Source: DAIDKA01 sp049792815 (GTDB lineage: Bacteria > Pseudomonadota > Gammaproteobacteria > Steroidobacterales > Steroidobacteraceae). Taken from it: 64,000 nucleotides of DNA. The first letter of the stretch is position 1. The number at the start of each line of letters is the position of its first letter. The notes under the pieces are model-generated. The model searched no databases. It saw nothing but the letters and a program-made list of their open reading frames with translations, and was not told where the DNA came from. Position numbers and translations under genes: made by a program. The stretch is from positions 55,211 to 119,210 of the forward strand of contig JBARBG010000160.1 in NCBI GenBank assembly GCA_049792815.1. The letters are read 5' to 3'. Below, piece after piece: positions 34,270 through 42,747 of this stretch.

Positions 34270-35226
34270 ATGATCAGGATCAAGCTGATGAGAGCCACGG
34301 GCCTGCTGGCGATGGGCGCGGTGGCGTGGTGGGGTGCCACGGTCTTTGCCGCGGACTCCAGTGCCTGCGACCGTGAATGCCTGCACGGCGTCATGGATCA
34401 GTACCTGGCGGCGCTCGTGGCGCATCAGCCGGAAATGGTCGCTGCCACACCTGACCTCAAGTTCACCGAGAACACCAACAAAATGAAGCTGGGCGATGGG
34501 CTGTGGCAAACCATCGGTGCGCTCGGCAGCTTCAAGCTTTACATCGAGGATCCCAAGACCCAACAGGTCGCCTTCTACGGCACCGTGAAGGAGAACGGCC
34601 TCACGGCCCTGCTCGGCGTGCGTTTGAAGCAGCGTTCACGGCGCATAAGCGAAGTCGAAACTTTCGTGGTGCGTCAGGCGAGCGGGGTCCACGGCAGCTT
34701 TGACAACCTGACAACGGTCCCCGCGGAGTGGGAAGAAAGCGTCCCGGAGGGGCAGCGCAGCACTCGCGAGCAACTCCGTCACGATGCCAATCAGTACTTC
34801 AACGGCATCGAACAGGGCAACGGCAAGATCGTGCCCTTCGCCGCGGAGTGCCTGCGCATCGAGAATGGCGCACAGACCGCACCGACGATCGCGACGGCCA
34901 CGCGCCCGTCGATGAGCGCCGGCGCGCAATTCGACACGCACATGTTCGACTACATCCACGAGATCACCAACCGGCGCTTCCTGCTCACCGATCCGGAGCA
35001 TGGCCTGGTCTACGCAGTCGTCATGTTTCAACACCCGGGCAATATCAAACCGCAGATGAATGCGGTGAGCGCAACGGCCGCCGCTTCCACACCGCGCACC
35101 TTCAGCCTGTCCTCGTATCCGAACACCACGCAGATCATCGAGACCTTCCAGGTGCGCCAGGGCAAGATCCGGCGGATCTTTGCCTATGTCTCGCTGCTTC
35201 CCTACCGGCAAACTCCTGGGTGGTGA
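34270..35226 (+). CDS. exported protein with tandem NTF2/SnoaL-like domains
   Basis: A 318-residue exported protein starting at ATG 34270 behind a GGGGGA site; the signal is LMRATGLLAMGAVAWWGATVFA. Two segments look like repeats of an NTF2-like fold: one starting CLHGVMDQYLAALVAHQPEM and continuing to the conserved LKFTENTNKMKLGDGLW, and a second starting LRHDANQYFNGIEQGNGKIV. The function is not known. It starts 78 bases from the divergent GH3 gene. Confidence 0.6.
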   Translation: MIRIKLMRATGLLAMGAVAWWGATVFAADSSACDRECLHGVMDQYLAALVAHQPEMVAATPDLKFTENTNKMKLGDGLWQTIGALGSFKLYIEDPKTQQVAFYGTVKENGLTALLGVRLKQRSRRISEVETFVVRQASGVHGSFDNLTTVPAEWEESVPEGQRSTREQLRHDANQYFNGIEQGNGKIVPFAAECLRIENGAQTAPTIATATRPSMSAGAQFDTHMFDYIHEITNRRFLLTDPEHGLVYAVVMFQHPGNIKPQMNAVSATAAASTPRTFSLSSYPNTTQIIETFQVRQGKIRRIFAYVSLLPYRQTPGW

Positions 35227-35290
35227 GCGCTGAATCACATATTTGATCAATGTCTTGCAACTGAAACCTCCACGTCGTTCTGCCATAATG

Positions 35291-35327
35291 GTGCACCGCA
35301 ATATTGCGTGATTCGAAGCGGTTGCAC
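35291..35327. promoter_or_regulatory. inverted repeat and 12-bp palindrome upstream of the YXWGXW gene
   Basis: GTGCACCGC (35291-35299) can pair with GCGG-T-TGCAC (35318-35327) with a single bulged base. Inside it, CGCAATATTGCG (35297-35308) is a perfect palindrome. The two pairings compete. The elements are 50-87 bases before the next ATG and just after a CATAAT (35284-35289). This could be an operator or leader hairpin; no regulator is indicated. Confidence 0.35.
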
Positions 35328-35377
35328 TGCGATGGGCTTCGCGGTCGAATCGCCACCCTCTGCGTTAGAGTCCGAGG

Positions 35378-36235
35378 ATGGACAAGGCGCTTCTCATCAC
35401 ATTGTCCCTGCTGCTGTGGCCTGCGATGTCACGGGCGGTCGAAATCTACAAGTCCGTGGATGCCGCCGGTCATGTGACCTATAGCGATCGGCCGGATAAT
35501 TCGCACCCACCCGTGAGCTCCATGCGCGCTGATGACGATAGTGACGTGGGTGACGTTGCTGATGCGGGTGACGTCGCAGACATGACTGCCGCGACGGCAC
35601 CTCCGGCGCTGCCCGCCCTCGACCAACCGCCCTGTCCGCAAGAGGGCGACCTGTGGACCCCGGGGTATTGGTCGTGGGATGGTGCGGCCTACTCCTGGGC
35701 GCCCGGGGCGTGGGTGTCCCCACCCAGCGTGGGCGTATATTGGACGCCCGGCTATTGGGTTTACGTGCATACCGTCTTTGTGTTTCATCGCGGCTATTGG
35801 GGCCCGCAGGTGGGCTACTACGGCGGCATCAACTACGGCTTTGGCTATTGGGGTACGGGCTACACGGGTGGCCGTTGGATAGGCACGGCCTTTGCGTACA
35901 ACCGCGCGGTGAACAACGTCAACGCGCACCTCTTCCACCATGTCTATGACGAGCCCAGCCAAGGCGGTGTCAGTCGCATCAGCTACAACGGCGGCTCAGG
36001 TGGTACGGTCAGTGTTCCGACGGCTCAGGAGCGACTCGCAGCTCAGTCACGGCTGCCCTCGCAGTCGCAGCGCATGCACCCGCAGCTGGAGCCGGCATTG
36101 GCGCCGCCTCGCATCGTAGAGAATGCTCCAAGCCCGCCACGGGCGCCGGTGAATGCAACGATCCGAGCGCCCACCCCGGTGAAGACGTCGCGACCCCGAC
36201 CCGCGCCGGTGATCAAGTCGCTACGCATCAATTAG
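35378..36235 (+). CDS. exported DUF4124 - YXWGXW-repeat protein
   Basis: A 285-residue exported protein. After the signal (LLITLSLLLWPAMSRA) comes a short DUF4124 unit (VEIYKSVDAAGHVTYSDRP), then an Asp-rich linker. Several YxWxxG-type repeats follow (DLWTPGYWSWDGAAYSWAPG, VYWTPGYWVYVHTVFVFHRG, GFGYWGTGYTGGRW). The C-terminal 80 residues are Pro/Arg-rich and probably disordered. YXWGXW proteins are small envelope proteins of unknown role. Combining both modules in one chain is less common. Confidence 0.7.
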   Translation: MDKALLITLSLLLWPAMSRAVEIYKSVDAAGHVTYSDRPDNSHPPVSSMRADDDSDVGDVADAGDVADMTAATAPPALPALDQPPCPQEGDLWTPGYWSWDGAAYSWAPGAWVSPPSVGVYWTPGYWVYVHTVFVFHRGYWGPQVGYYGGINYGFGYWGTGYTGGRWIGTAFAYNRAVNNVNAHLFHHVYDEPSQGGVSRISYNGGSGGTVSVPTAQERLAAQSRLPSQSQRMHPQLEPALAPPRIVENAPSPPRAPVNATIRAPTPVKTSRPRPAPVIKSLRIN

Positions 36236-36244
36236 GCGTGGCAA

Positions 36245-37312
36245 TCATTGCCCGACGACGAGGATCTGGAATGAGTGCGGAATCATGGGCGGCCGCGCTC
36301 GCCGCATAAAATCGGGCACACCGGGCGCCGCAGGAGCTGCTTGCGCCGGCGCGGCGGGAACCGGACCGTACTCGGCCGTGATCAGCAAAATATGGTTGGT
36401 CTTCGAATCCAGCGTCAGCGTCTTGGCGCGCTCCGGCGTCGCCACCGTCTGCTCCACGTGAAAGCTCGACGGGGAATCTTCCTTCACCACAGTCAGGGTG
36501 CCATCGCCCTGTGAGCTGAACGCCTCCATGGTTGCCGGATTGAACACCACGCCGTCGCACCCGGTGCCGGTGGGTAGATCGGTAAGGATATGCCCATCCT
36601 TGGCCGACAGAACAATCATATTGCTCTTCTCGCGGCAGGCGGCGAACAGGATGTCATTCTTCGCATCGAGCGCCAGTCCCGCGCAGCCCGCGCCCTTGCT
36701 TGAGAGATCGTAGCGGCCAACCATCTTCATGGTGTTGGCGTCGATCACGGCAATGGCTGCCTTATCTTCGATGTCCACATAAATTCGGCCGTGCCCGTCG
36801 GCGGCCGCCTGCTCGGGTGCGCCACCGATACTGATGGTGCCGAGAATCGCCCCATCCTTGTCGTCCAGAACGGTGATGTTCGGCTCTGAATGGCTGAGGA
36901 CGTAGAAGTGGTGATTGTAGGTATCGTTCAGATAGCCGTCGGGATTGCCTTGCACGTCGATCTTCTTCAGCACCGCGAATGACTTGGCATCGAACATCGT
37001 GATCGGTTTCGATGTGGCGAAGCCGTGTCCCGTCGTGGTGTCGACGGCTCCCCCATGTGCGCTCACGCCTGCAATGTCGCCGACTTGAGCCAGTGTGTCG
37101 AGGTTGAACACGCCGATGTGGCCTTCAGGGCCAGACCGCGCCACATAGAGATTGCGGCCGTCGGGATCTGCGGTCACGTAATCGAATCCGCCTTCGCCAC
37201 CGACCACCTGGATGCGCTGTACCTTGTAGGCAGCGCTGTCCTGCGCGTGTAGAACGCCCGCGCACGGAATCAGCATGGTGAGCGCTGTGAGCAGGAGCGG
37301 TTTGTGGTTCAT
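36245..37312 (-). CDS. exported YncE-like beta-propeller protein (second of a pair)
   Basis: A 355-residue exported protein with a signal (LLLTALTMLIPCAGVLHA) and a seven-bladed YncE-like propeller built from repeats such as DYVTADPDGRNLYVARSG, AIAVIDANTMKMVGRYDLS and DGHILTDLPTGTGCDGVVFN. The C-terminus is Ala/Pro-rich with PAAPAQAAPAAPGVPDF before its last strand. YncE-like proteins bind unknown ligands in the periplasm. It follows a paralogue on the same strand after 27 bases, so the two are probably co-transcribed. Confidence 0.83.
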   Translation of the reverse strand: MNHKPLLLTALTMLIPCAGVLHAQDSAAYKVQRIQVVGGEGGFDYVTADPDGRNLYVARSGPEGHIGVFNLDTLAQVGDIAGVSAHGGAVDTTTGHGFATSKPITMFDAKSFAVLKKIDVQGNPDGYLNDTYNHHFYVLSHSEPNITVLDDKDGAILGTISIGGAPEQAAADGHGRIYVDIEDKAAIAVIDANTMKMVGRYDLSSKGAGCAGLALDAKNDILFAACREKSNMIVLSAKDGHILTDLPTGTGCDGVVFNPATMEAFSSQGDGTLTVVKEDSPSSFHVEQTVATPERAKTLTLDSKTNHILLITAEYGPVPAAPAQAAPAAPGVPDFMRRARPPMIPHSFQILVVGQ

Positions 37313-37339
37313 GGTCGTATCTCCGTGTAGGCGACCGTC

Positions 37340-38422
37340 TCAAGGGGCGGGGTCGAGGAACAGCAGCTTAAGCGAACCTGCCACCAGGGGCGACCGTCGT
37401 GGCGGCGGCCCTGAACCGCGGGCCGCCTGGAGGGCGGCCAGTGCGTTCGCGTCGATATCGGCGGCAGCCACGTACAGCCGCCCGCTGCGCGAATCCACGC
37501 TCATGGTGCGTGCCGATGACTGGGTCTTGATGGTGCCGGCAGGCACGAAGGTGTCGGCGTTGACCTCGCGAATGACCGAAATCGTACCGTCGATACCATT
37601 GGAGCTGAAAATCAACTTGCGCTTGGAATCAAAGGCGGCCGCGTCGGTGCCACGTCCGATGGGCAGGGTGGCCACGGTAGCGCCGGAATCGGTATTGACC
37701 ACGACGAGCTTGCTGTTTTGGCAGCTGGAGAAGAGGCGGTGAGTTGCGGTATCGATGGCGAGCCCATGCGGCGCCGCGCATTCAGGGATCGGCCAAGTGG
37801 CATCGACGAGGTTGGTCTTGGTGTCGACGCGAAAAATCTGCTGCTTCGCCACGCCGTTGACGTAGACCTTGCCGTTGTCCCCTGCGACGGCATATTCGAG
37901 CTTGCTGCCCGCATCCACCGTCGCCACGACTTCGTCGTTGTGCGGATCAATGACCGTCAGTTTGCCCGGATCACCATCGACCACGAAGACATGGCCGCTG
38001 ACAGGATCGATGGTGATGGCGTCAGCATCGTCGTCTGCCTTGAGCCGCTTGGCGATTTTCAGGGTTTCAAGGCTGAAGGAGGCCGCCTGCCCGGCCTGCC
38101 CATCATCCGAATAGCCAAGCCCGGCCGCATGGGAAATGGCGATGCCATGCGAACCGCCCGCAAGTCCTTCGACCTGGCCGACGATCCTGCCGTCCTGGCC
38201 ATCGACGACGGTGACCCGATCCCCGTGGGCCACGTAGACACGATGCGCAGGCGCATCGTAAACCACATAGTCCCAGCGGTCCGGTGCGCCCAATGGCACC
38301 GTTTTGACCAGTTGATAATTGACCGTGGGACCGGGTGGAGCCGTAGCGCCCTGGGAGTGCGCGCTTTGGACCATGCCCAGAGCAATTATTAGGGCGGCCG
38401 GTGAGGCGATGTGGTTATTCAT
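37340..38422 (-). CDS. exported YncE-like beta-propeller protein (first of a pair)
   Basis: A 360-residue propeller protein. I start at 38422, which gives the signal NNHIASPAALIIALGMVQSAHSQ; an in-frame ATG at 38566 would overlap the divergent acyltransferase gene. Blades show DRWDYVVYDAPAHRVYVAHG, GKLTVIDPHNDEVVATVDAG and KLVVVNTDSGATVATLPIG. It resembles the next gene in length and blade pattern and probably arose with it by duplication. The shared intergenic region with the acyltransferase gene is AT-rich. Confidence 0.83.
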   Translation of the reverse strand: MNNHIASPAALIIALGMVQSAHSQGATAPPGPTVNYQLVKTVPLGAPDRWDYVVYDAPAHRVYVAHGDRVTVVDGQDGRIVGQVEGLAGGSHGIAISHAAGLGYSDDGQAGQAASFSLETLKIAKRLKADDDADAITIDPVSGHVFVVDGDPGKLTVIDPHNDEVVATVDAGSKLEYAVAGDNGKVYVNGVAKQQIFRVDTKTNLVDATWPIPECAAPHGLAIDTATHRLFSSCQNSKLVVVNTDSGATVATLPIGRGTDAAAFDSKRKLIFSSNGIDGTISVIREVNADTFVPAGTIKTQSSARTMSVDSRSGRLYVAAADIDANALAALQAARGSGPPPRRSPLVAGSLKLLFLDPAP

Positions 38423-38539
38423 GCGCAGGATCCTGCCAGCACGCGGCCAGCAGGGGTGATGCTTACAAAAATATATACATATTACTGGACCGTGACGCGC
38501 TGCAACCATCCGGGATGGGATCCAAAGTAGCTTGCCTGC

Positions 38540-40492
38540 ATGACCCAGAACGTTGATCCCACTCAAGGTTATCGGCCGGATATCGATGGCTTAAGAGCGT
38601 TTGCCATCGTCCTGGTGGTGGCCTACCACTACTTCGGGTTACCGGGTGGCTACGTCGGTGTCGATGTTTTCTTTGTCATCTCGGGGTATCTGATCACCGG
38701 GATACTGCTGAGTGATCTGCAGCGGCGACACTTAAGCTTGCGCGAATTCTACGCGCGCCGTATTCGCCGGATTCTCCCCCCGTTATTGGTGGTCATTGCC
38801 ACCAGCCTGCTGGTCGGGTGGGTCTGTTTGCTGCCCTACGACTTGCGGGAGCTGTCCGAAGAAGCGTGTGCCAGTGCAGTTTATGTAGTCAATTTCCTTC
38901 TCTGGCATCAGTCCGGCTATTTTGACGTTGGCGCCACCACCAAGCCGCTGCTGCATCTGTGGTCACTGGCCATCGAGGAGCAGTTCTATCTGCTGTGGCC
39001 CGCCTTTCTGCTGCTGGCGAACTGGTGCCGTCGCCGCGTCGATCTGGGCATACTCGGAATACTGATCGCATCGCTGCTGGTCAATCTCATCACGATTCAG
39101 GACGACCAGGCGACTGCGTTCTATTTTCCCGTTTCACGGCTGTGGGAACTGGCGGCCGGTGGTTTGCTCGTACAGCTCGAACGGGGTCGCAAGGGCACAA
39201 GCCTTGACGCCTACGGGGCAGTAAATTGGCCGCAATCGCTTCGCAGCGGCCTGTCCATTTTGGGATTGGCGCTGATCCTGAGCACGGCAACGCTGTACAC
39301 CCGCGAGATGAAGTTCCCGGGCTACCTTGCGCTGATTCCCGTGATTGGCGCGGTGCTGGTCCTGGCGGCAGGACCGAACGCCTGGCCCAATGCGAGAATT
39401 CTTGCGTGGCCACCCATGGTGCACGTCGGAAAACGTAGCTACAGCCTGTACCTTTGGCATTGGCCGGTCCTGGTGCTGGCCACGCTCATCGCTGTCGACC
39501 GCCGCTTCAGCTATTTCAACGAGGCATGTCTGGTTGTCAGCTGCCTGCTGGCGTGGGGAACCTTCGCCTTTTGTGAGTGGCCGATTCGCCGCATTCCGGT
39601 GACGGCCGGCAACGCCTGGAGATTTCTCGCGGTCGGAATTTGCGCCTCGGTGGCTGTGGCTGCGGTAGGTCTTCTGCTGGCGTCGGGAACGCTGGCGCGT
39701 GCGTCCGACGCTCGGCTGATCACCAAGATATATCAGAGGCCCGAAGGAGGGTGCACCTTTTCCGGCCCGGCTCTGAACGCCAATACGGCGATTTTCGCTC
39801 CCTGTGAGATCGTCAAGTTGCCCGGACGTCCGGTCGTGGTGCTGATCGGTGATTCGCATGCCAAGGAGCTGTACTCGGGATTGAAGGTCTATCTGGATGC
39901 CCGGCAGATCAATTTGATTGAGTACACAGCGACCGGTTGCGCCCCGCTGTTAGTTCGTGGCGCGGATCCCTCCTGCGCGGCCACCTATGAATATGTGTTG
40001 AAGAAAATCCGGAGCTATCGGCCCAACCTGGTCATTTTGTCGGCCCATTACCTGACGTACGGATACGGATTGTCGGCTGGCTATGAAAAGTTCGTCGTCC
40101 AGAGGCTGGCGCAGCTGCAACATGAGGGGCCACAAAACGTACTGTTGGTTGGGCAGATGCCGATTTGGGGCAACACCTTGCCGTGGATTTTGAATCAGGA
40201 CTACCTGCGCCTGGGCCAGGCGGCGCCGACACGGATGTTTACGGGCCTGCTGCCGGAGTCGCTGAAGATCGATGCAACAATGAAGTCCGCGAGCGAAAAT
40301 CTTGGCGTGCCGTACTATTCCCTGAAGGGGCAGCTGTGCAATGCCCAAGGATGCCTGACGCGGGTTGGAGACCGGCTTCCCGATGACTTGATCGTGTTTG
40401 ATGACGGCCACCTGACCGTTTCAGGCGCCCGATACCTGTTGGCCACCGGTCTTGGTCAGCGAATTGACTGGCTACTGGCGGGGCGCAAATAG
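38540..40492 (+). CDS. acyltransferase 3 - SGNH fusion (OafA/YrhL family)
   Basis: A 650-residue membrane O-acyltransferase. The N-terminal domain (about residues 8-380) has ten or more helices, starting GYRPDIDGLRAFAIVLVVAYHY with the conserved His, then VGVDVFFVISGYLIT and FYARRIRRILPP. The C-terminal periplasmic SGNH domain has VVLIGDSHAKELYSG (near 436) and a late DDGHLTVSG with the catalytic Asp/His. OafA-type proteins acetylate O-antigen, peptidoglycan or exopolysaccharide. Its 3' end overlaps the convergent SGNH hydrolase by 21 bases. Confidence 0.92.
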   Translation: MTQNVDPTQGYRPDIDGLRAFAIVLVVAYHYFGLPGGYVGVDVFFVISGYLITGILLSDLQRRHLSLREFYARRIRRILPPLLVVIATSLLVGWVCLLPYDLRELSEEACASAVYVVNFLLWHQSGYFDVGATTKPLLHLWSLAIEEQFYLLWPAFLLLANWCRRRVDLGILGILIASLLVNLITIQDDQATAFYFPVSRLWELAAGGLLVQLERGRKGTSLDAYGAVNWPQSLRSGLSILGLALILSTATLYTREMKFPGYLALIPVIGAVLVLAAGPNAWPNARILAWPPMVHVGKRSYSLYLWHWPVLVLATLIAVDRRFSYFNEACLVVSCLLAWGTFAFCEWPIRRIPVTAGNAWRFLAVGICASVAVAAVGLLLASGTLARASDARLITKIYQRPEGGCTFSGPALNANTAIFAPCEIVKLPGRPVVVLIGDSHAKELYSGLKVYLDARQINLIEYTATGCAPLLVRGADPSCAATYEYVLKKIRSYRPNLVILSAHYLTYGYGLSAGYEKFVVQRLAQLQHEGPQNVLLVGQMPIWGNTLPWILNQDYLRLGQAAPTRMFTGLLPESLKIDATMKSASENLGVPYYSLKGQLCNAQGCLTRVGDRLPDDLIVFDDGHLTVSGARYLLATGLGQRIDWLLAGRK

Positions 40493-41716
40493 CGACAGGT
40501 CGATCGATTCACCGACCGCCTTGAGCCCGACATCGTTGCCGTGCAGATGGTCACCCATGTGATAGCCCTCGCGCATCTGCCGCGGATCGGCCGGGTCGGC
40601 AAAAGCGGTGTCGAGCCGTACTACGCCATCGAATGCACCACCGTTCACAATCCAATCATTGATCTTCTGGCGGGCAGCCTCGCCTTCCTCGGACCAGTAG
40701 GCCGCGCCCTTGTAGGGTCCGATCGGCGACCCGATGACCTTGATGCCCTTGCCATGCGCGCGTTCGATGAGCTGCTTGTAGCCGGCGATCATTTGCTCAA
40801 CCGTGATCTGCGGCTGGTCCAGGCCCGGGAAAGCGGGCTGATTGGGGCCTTTGGGGCCGAAGCGGTTGCCGATGTCATTCACCCCTTCGAAAACGATGAT
40901 GTATTTCACGTTGGGAAGACTCAGCACGTCCTCGTCGAAGCGCGCCAATGCGGAGTCGCCCATCCCGGGACTGAGTATTCGGTTACCGCTGATTGCGGCA
41001 TTGGCCACGGCCCATTGCCTGCCTGCTTTCTGCAAGCGATTGGCGAGAATGTCAGGCCAGCGGTGATTGGCGCCGGCCGTTGAACCGACCCCGTCGGTGA
41101 TCGAATCGCCGAAGGCGACGATGGTACCCAGCGCCTTGGGCGCATCCAGTTCCACGACGCTGAGGAAGGCGCGAAATTGCGCCGTTGAAACCGGCGTATA
41201 GGGCATGCCGACATGGTTTCCCGGGGGCGAAACCGCGAGTTCGTCGACGCCTGTGAGATGGCAGGTGCACGGGCCTGTCGGCTTGGGCAGATAGAACTCC
41301 ACCTTCAGGCGCGACAGACTGGGCACGGCCAGTGTCACCGTGTCGCTGGTAAAGGGCGCACCACGCGGGATGACCGCGCCGGCGTCGCCGCCAAAGCTCA
41401 AGGTGCGCGAAGTGCCCTCGATCTCCTTGCCCGCAGCGTCGATGCGCACGACCCGCGCGGCGCCGATCGCCAGCGGGCCAGTGCCATAGCGGTTGGAGAA
41501 GCGCACTCGCAAGCGTATACCGCCCTCGCTGACGCGCAGGATCTGGCTGAGCGTGACGTTCTCGTAGGACGCGGCGGCGAAGGGTCCTTCGGTGCCCAGG
41601 GGTGCGTGTGGCGGCGCGCTCCAAGTGGCGACCCATTCGGCGCTGGCCGGCGCCACAGCCGCCAGGCCGATAAATCCCACCGCCATCGCGGCGAATATGC
41701 TGGTACCCATACGCAT
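40472..41716 (-). CDS. exported SGNH/GDSL hydrolase
   Basis: A 414-residue exported esterase-like hydrolase. The start at 41716 follows an AGGGGG site and gives the signal GTSIFAAMAVGFIGLAAVAPASA. An N-terminal beta domain (about 25-185) precedes the catalytic domain with block I AFGDSITDGVGS, block III VFEGVNDIG, and block V DHLHGNDVG. The layout matches SGNH hydrolases of Rv0518/XynE-like type acting on acylated carbohydrates. It is convergent with the acyltransferase-SGNH gene and divergent from the cyclase pseudogene. Confidence 0.87.
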   Translation of the reverse strand: MRMGTSIFAAMAVGFIGLAAVAPASAEWVATWSAPPHAPLGTEGPFAAASYENVTLSQILRVSEGGIRLRVRFSNRYGTGPLAIGAARVVRIDAAGKEIEGTSRTLSFGGDAGAVIPRGAPFTSDTVTLAVPSLSRLKVEFYLPKPTGPCTCHLTGVDELAVSPPGNHVGMPYTPVSTAQFRAFLSVVELDAPKALGTIVAFGDSITDGVGSTAGANHRWPDILANRLQKAGRQWAVANAAISGNRILSPGMGDSALARFDEDVLSLPNVKYIIVFEGVNDIGNRFGPKGPNQPAFPGLDQPQITVEQMIAGYKQLIERAHGKGIKVIGSPIGPYKGAAYWSEEGEAARQKINDWIVNGGAFDGVVRLDTAFADPADPRQMREGYHMGDHLHGNDVGLKAVGESIDLSLFAPRQ

Positions 41717-41766
41717 GGTCTCGTTCCCCCTGTCGGCAAGTGCTGCCAAACTATACATTCTGGAAT

Positions 41767-41785
41767 CAACCGGCGATACCGGTTG
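41767..41785. promoter_or_regulatory. perfect inverted repeat between SGNH hydrolase and cyclase remnant
   Basis: CAACCGG (41767-41773) and CCGGTTG (41779-41785) flank a 5-base CGATA spacer. The symmetry, the divergent genes and the 16-51 bp distance to both starts fit an operator. No regulator gene is adjacent. Confidence 0.4.
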
Positions 41786-41801
41786 TTGGCCGGTGACAGC
41801 C

Positions 41802-42198
41802 ATGGAACTCATAGATCTCAGCCATACCATCGAGAGCGGAATGATCACCTACAAGGGTCTTCCGGCACCTCTGATCTGCGACTATCTCCGTCGCGAGGCC
41901 TCAAGAAAGATCTACTCTGCCAACACGGAATTTCAGATTGGCGGGATTGAGATGGTAGGCACTACGGGGACTTACCTGGACAGCCCCTTCCATCGCTATG
42001 AGAACGGCAAGGATTTATCACAGGTATCGCAGAGATCGCTTGCCGCTTTCAGCATCTGAAGTGCGGGGCAAGGCGGTCCTGATTCATACCGGCTGGGACC
42101 CACACTGGCGAACCGATGCCTACTGCGAGGGATTCCCCTACCTCACGGCAGGTCTGGCGCAATGGCTGAGAGATGCCGGCGTGGTGCTGCCAGGATGA
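41802..42198 (+). pseudogene. decayed cyclase/kynurenine formamidase-like gene
   Basis: The first frame, from ATG 41802, reads MELIDLSHTIESGMITYKG and later TGTYLDSPFHRYENGKDL, the metal-binding region of cyclase/KynB-like hydrolases, then stops at 42059. The continuation, VRGKAVLIHTGWDPHW, lies in a +1 frame and itself stops at 42198, soon after WLRDAGVVL. Intact relatives of about 200-220 residues have more sequence between the two blocks and about 80-90 residues after the second. So the gene has an internal, out-of-frame deletion and a truncated 3' end. The substrate of the ancestor is unknown. Confidence 0.8.
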
Positions 42199-42226
42199 CC
42201 GGCGCCGCCCAAAAACCCGGTGAAGG

Positions 42227-42655
42227 TCAGCTGCGAATGTATAGTTCGAGTTCTTCGATGGTCTTCTGTTGCTCTTCGAGTACTGAGCGCACCAGATCTC
42301 CGATCGAAAGCACGCCAACGACGCGCCCACCTTCGACCACCGGCAGGTGCCGTACGCGCTTGTCGTTTACGATCTGCATGCATTCGTGAACGGTCTGATC
42401 CGGGCGAACCGTGAACACCGGCGAGCTCATGATCTCCCGGACCGATGTCTCACTGGAGGACCGGCCCTTGAGAATCACCTTGCGGGCGTAATCGCGCTCT
42501 GAGACTACGCCCACCAGCTGTTGGCTCTGCATGACAAGCAGCGCGCCAACGCCATGCTCGGCCATCAGACGTATCGCCTCGAGCACGGGCGCCTCCGGGC
42601 CGACACTATAGACAGTACCCGACTTGTGCTTCAGCAGCTGTGCTACTACCGCCAT
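42227..42655 (-). CDS. CBS-domain pair protein
   Basis: A 142-residue cytoplasmic protein made of two CBS motifs: VLEAIRLMAEHGVGALLVMQSQQLVGVVSERDYARKV and HECMQIVNDKRVRHLPVVEGGRVVGVLSIGDLV. Stand-alone CBS pairs bind adenosine nucleotides and act as energy or redox sensors. A GGAGG lies upstream of the ATG. It resembles the CBS proteins near 63 kb but is not adjacent to them. Confidence 0.88.
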   Translation of the reverse strand: MAVVAQLLKHKSGTVYSVGPEAPVLEAIRLMAEHGVGALLVMQSQQLVGVVSERDYARKVILKGRSSSETSVREIMSSPVFTVRPDQTVHECMQIVNDKRVRHLPVVEGGRVVGVLSIGDLVRSVLEEQQKTIEELELYIRS

Positions 42656-42747
42656 GACGGCCTCCGCCGGGGCTCCGGTGTTATCCCACGAGTGAATAGT
42701 ATCACTGACGCGTCAAAAGTCCTGCGCCGGGACGTTGCTCGTGTAGC

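Noticed and set aside
35255..35289. TTGCAA...CATAAT as a sigma-70 promoter for the YXWGXW gene
   Set aside because: The spacing is 23 bases, too long for a normal promoter.
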